DNA from: Novosphingobium organovorum
GTDB taxonomy: Bacteria > Pseudomonadota > Alphaproteobacteria > Sphingomonadales > Sphingomonadaceae
Length of the DNA: 64,000 bases
Assembly: GCF_022832435.1 (NCBI RefSeq)
Contig: NZ_JALHLF010000005.1
Span: 1 to 64,000 of the forward strand
Direction of reading: 5' to 3'
Shown: positions 63,124 through 64,000 of the stretch, piece by piece
Numbering within the stretch: position 1 is the stretch's first letter
Layout: every line of letters starts with the position of its first letter
Notes under the pieces: generated by a model
Database searches by the model: none
Told to the model about the DNA's origin: nothing
Seen by the model: only the letters and a program-made list of their open reading frames with translations
Made by a program: the position numbers and the translations under genes

Positions 63124-63834
63124 GTGAAACGATTTTTGGGGATTTTGCTGGCAATGATCGGGGCGGCGCTGGCAACGCCGGCTCTGGCCGATGCCATTAC
63201 GCTCGATGCCTCGGATGTGGGCAATAGCTACACGCTGACGTACGATGGCTACAAGGACGGCACCACCGTTGATGGCCTGACCGGGACGATCACGCTGACC
63301 CTGGTGGCCGTGACCGATACCGCCTACACCTTCTCGTACACGGTGACGAACACCACATCCGATCCGGTGACCGGTTCACGCATTTCGAGCTTCTCGCTCA
63401 ACACCGATCCGACGATCGACACCGCGACGAGCACCGGCGCGTTCAGCTACACCACGCTCGATTCGACTTATCCCAACGGGATCGGCACTGTCGACGTGTG
63501 CTTCAAGGACGCGGCGACCGGATCGTGCGCGGGCGGCGGCAGTGGTGGTCTGACCCTTGGCGAAAGCGGATCGGGCACGTTCACGCTGACGTTTTCGCAA
63601 GCGGTCGATTCGATTACGCTGAGCGATTTTTATCTGCGCTATCAGTCGATCACCGGTGTCGACGGGGTCACTTCGGCCAGCGGTACGGGCACGCTTACCT
63701 CGACCAGCAGTGGCGGTACCGCGGTTCCCGAGCCGAGCATGCTCGTTCTGTTCGCCTTCGGCGTGCTGGCGATCCTGATCGGGCAGCGCAAGTCGTTTGC
63801 GCGGCGGCCGGCGCGGCGGATGGCTTTCGCCTGA
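63124..63834 (+). CDS. PEP-CTERM sorting-domain protein, cistern-like family
   Basis: 236 residues. Signal peptide: ILLAMIGAALATPALA, then DAITL. The mature part is Thr/Gly/Ser-rich and beta-stranded. The C-terminus has the sorting signal VPEPSMLVLFAFGVLAILIG followed by a basic cluster (QRKSFARRPARR), the substrate signal of an exosortase. Two cysteines in DVCFKDAATGSCAGGG and the SDFYLRYQSITG segment match what I recall of the cistern family of PEP-CTERM proteins. GTG 63124 follows AAGGAGG. No exosortase gene is in the window. Probably surface-exposed. Confidence 0.85.
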   Translation: MKRFLGILLAMIGAALATPALADAITLDASDVGNSYTLTYDGYKDGTTVDGLTGTITLTLVAVTDTAYTFSYTVTNTTSDPVTGSRISSFSLNTDPTIDTATSTGAFSYTTLDSTYPNGIGTVDVCFKDAATGSCAGGGSGGLTLGESGSGTFTLTFSQAVDSITLSDFYLRYQSITGVDGVTSASGTGTLTSTSSGGTAVPEPSMLVLFAFGVLAILIGQRKSFARRPARRMAFA

Positions 63835-63900
63835 CCGCGCTGTTTACGGCGCATCGCCTCTCGTGGGGGGAGGGGGCGCCGGACGCGGTCCAAAAGCAAA

Positions 63901-63928
63901 AGGGCCCTTGGCGACAAGGGCCCTTTTT
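63901..63928. terminator. bidirectional intrinsic terminator
   Basis: Perfect 9-bp stem AGGGCCCTT/AAGGGCCCT with loop GGCGAC, five T residues to the right and an A-rich flank on the left (AAAAGCAAA). It lies between the PEP-CTERM gene and the convergent gene entering from the right edge, and can serve both strands. Confidence 0.88.
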
Positions 63929-63951
63929 CGTGCGCGTGATCCTGGCTAGGG

Positions 63952-64000
63952 TCAGTCGTCGGTTGGTTTTGCCTGGGCTTCGACGGTGCGCAGGTGGCGC
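63952..64000 (-). CDS. C-terminal end of a leftward gene (5' end off window)
   Basis: The minus-strand frame ending TGA at 63952 is open to the right edge and reads RHLRTVEAQAKPTDD at its end. Convergent orientation and the shared terminator support a real gene, but 15 residues do not allow identification. Confidence 0.5.
   Translation of the reverse strand, partial: RHLRTVEAQAKPTDD

Overview
This 64 kb window is chromosomal DNA from an alphaproteobacterium of the order Sphingomonadales, most likely Novosphingobium or a close relative. The evidence is the very high GC content, a two-piece permuted tmRNA gene whose tag reads ANDNEALALAA, the lptD-surA-pdxA-rsmA order, an HdaA-type DnaA regulator next to purM, HWE-type kinase signalling and a PEP-CTERM protein. 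Gene order, codon use and base composition look native. I see no phage, insertion sequence, integron, CRISPR array, rRNA operon or canonical tRNA. Genus assignment is inference.

Layout. 0-5 kb: end of an unknown gene, then a valine catabolic run (acyl-CoA dehydrogenase, 3-hydroxyisobutyryl-CoA hydrolase, enoyl-CoA hydratase, 3-hydroxyisobutyrate dehydrogenase) and a GNAT acetyltransferase. 5-9 kb: two small genes, a leftward lemA/TPM/TPM/Nudix cluster, mscL. 9-11 kb: ssrA (tmRNA), an EamA transporter, a small membrane protein. 11-15.4 kb: malate synthase G, a PilZ membrane protein, a divergent WYL regulator/GFA-enzyme pair with a strong operator candidate. 15.4-21.3 kb: leftward lptD-surA-pdxA-rsmA, with a triple 26-bp repeat ahead of surA. 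21.4-25 kb: pepA, holC, two small genes, ndk with a terminator. 25.6-30.9 kb: purN (fused to a YjbR-like domain) and purM leftward; a DUF2066-like protein, hdaA, an EpsC-type serine acetyltransferase and a DUF2794 gene rightward. 30.9-33.7 kb: a compact leftward cluster of an outer-membrane-type protein, a covalent-flavin FMN-binding protein, ApbE and a His-rich membrane protein, read here as an electron-transfer module. 34-36 kb: SDR, then purS-purQ. 36-39.5 kb: an aldo/keto reductase behind a strikingly structured leader, and a GGDEF-EAL protein. 39.5-46.7 kb: glmS, small membrane protein, AIM24-family protein, tandem TPR paralogues (the second frame-disrupted), glmU, gph. 47-52 kb: M16 peptidase, purC with a hairpin leader, GNAT, low-molecular-weight phosphatase. 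52.5-58.5 kb: a three-gene overlapping signalling operon (GAF hybrid kinase, CheR, receiver-PAS-HWE kinase-receiver). 58.7-62 kb: three overlapping TadE/TadG-type genes. 62-64 kb: a membrane protein, a cistern-like PEP-CTERM protein, a bidirectional terminator and the tail of a leftward gene.

How the parts fit together. Three purine steps or modules (purN/purM, purS/purQ, purC) are scattered in separate units. glmS and glmU supply UDP-GlcNAc. The lptD-surA unit serves the outer membrane. The signalling operon, the GGDEF-EAL protein and the PilZ protein form a rich environmental and c-di-GMP signalling layer, and the Tad-type and PEP-CTERM genes add cell-surface functions. The least described items are the switch-like leader at 36084-36188, the flavin/cytochrome cluster at 30935-33715, the 26-bp triplet at 18727-18804 and the CG-run frame loss in the second TPR gene. 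All gene identities come from reading translated sequence; no database search was run.
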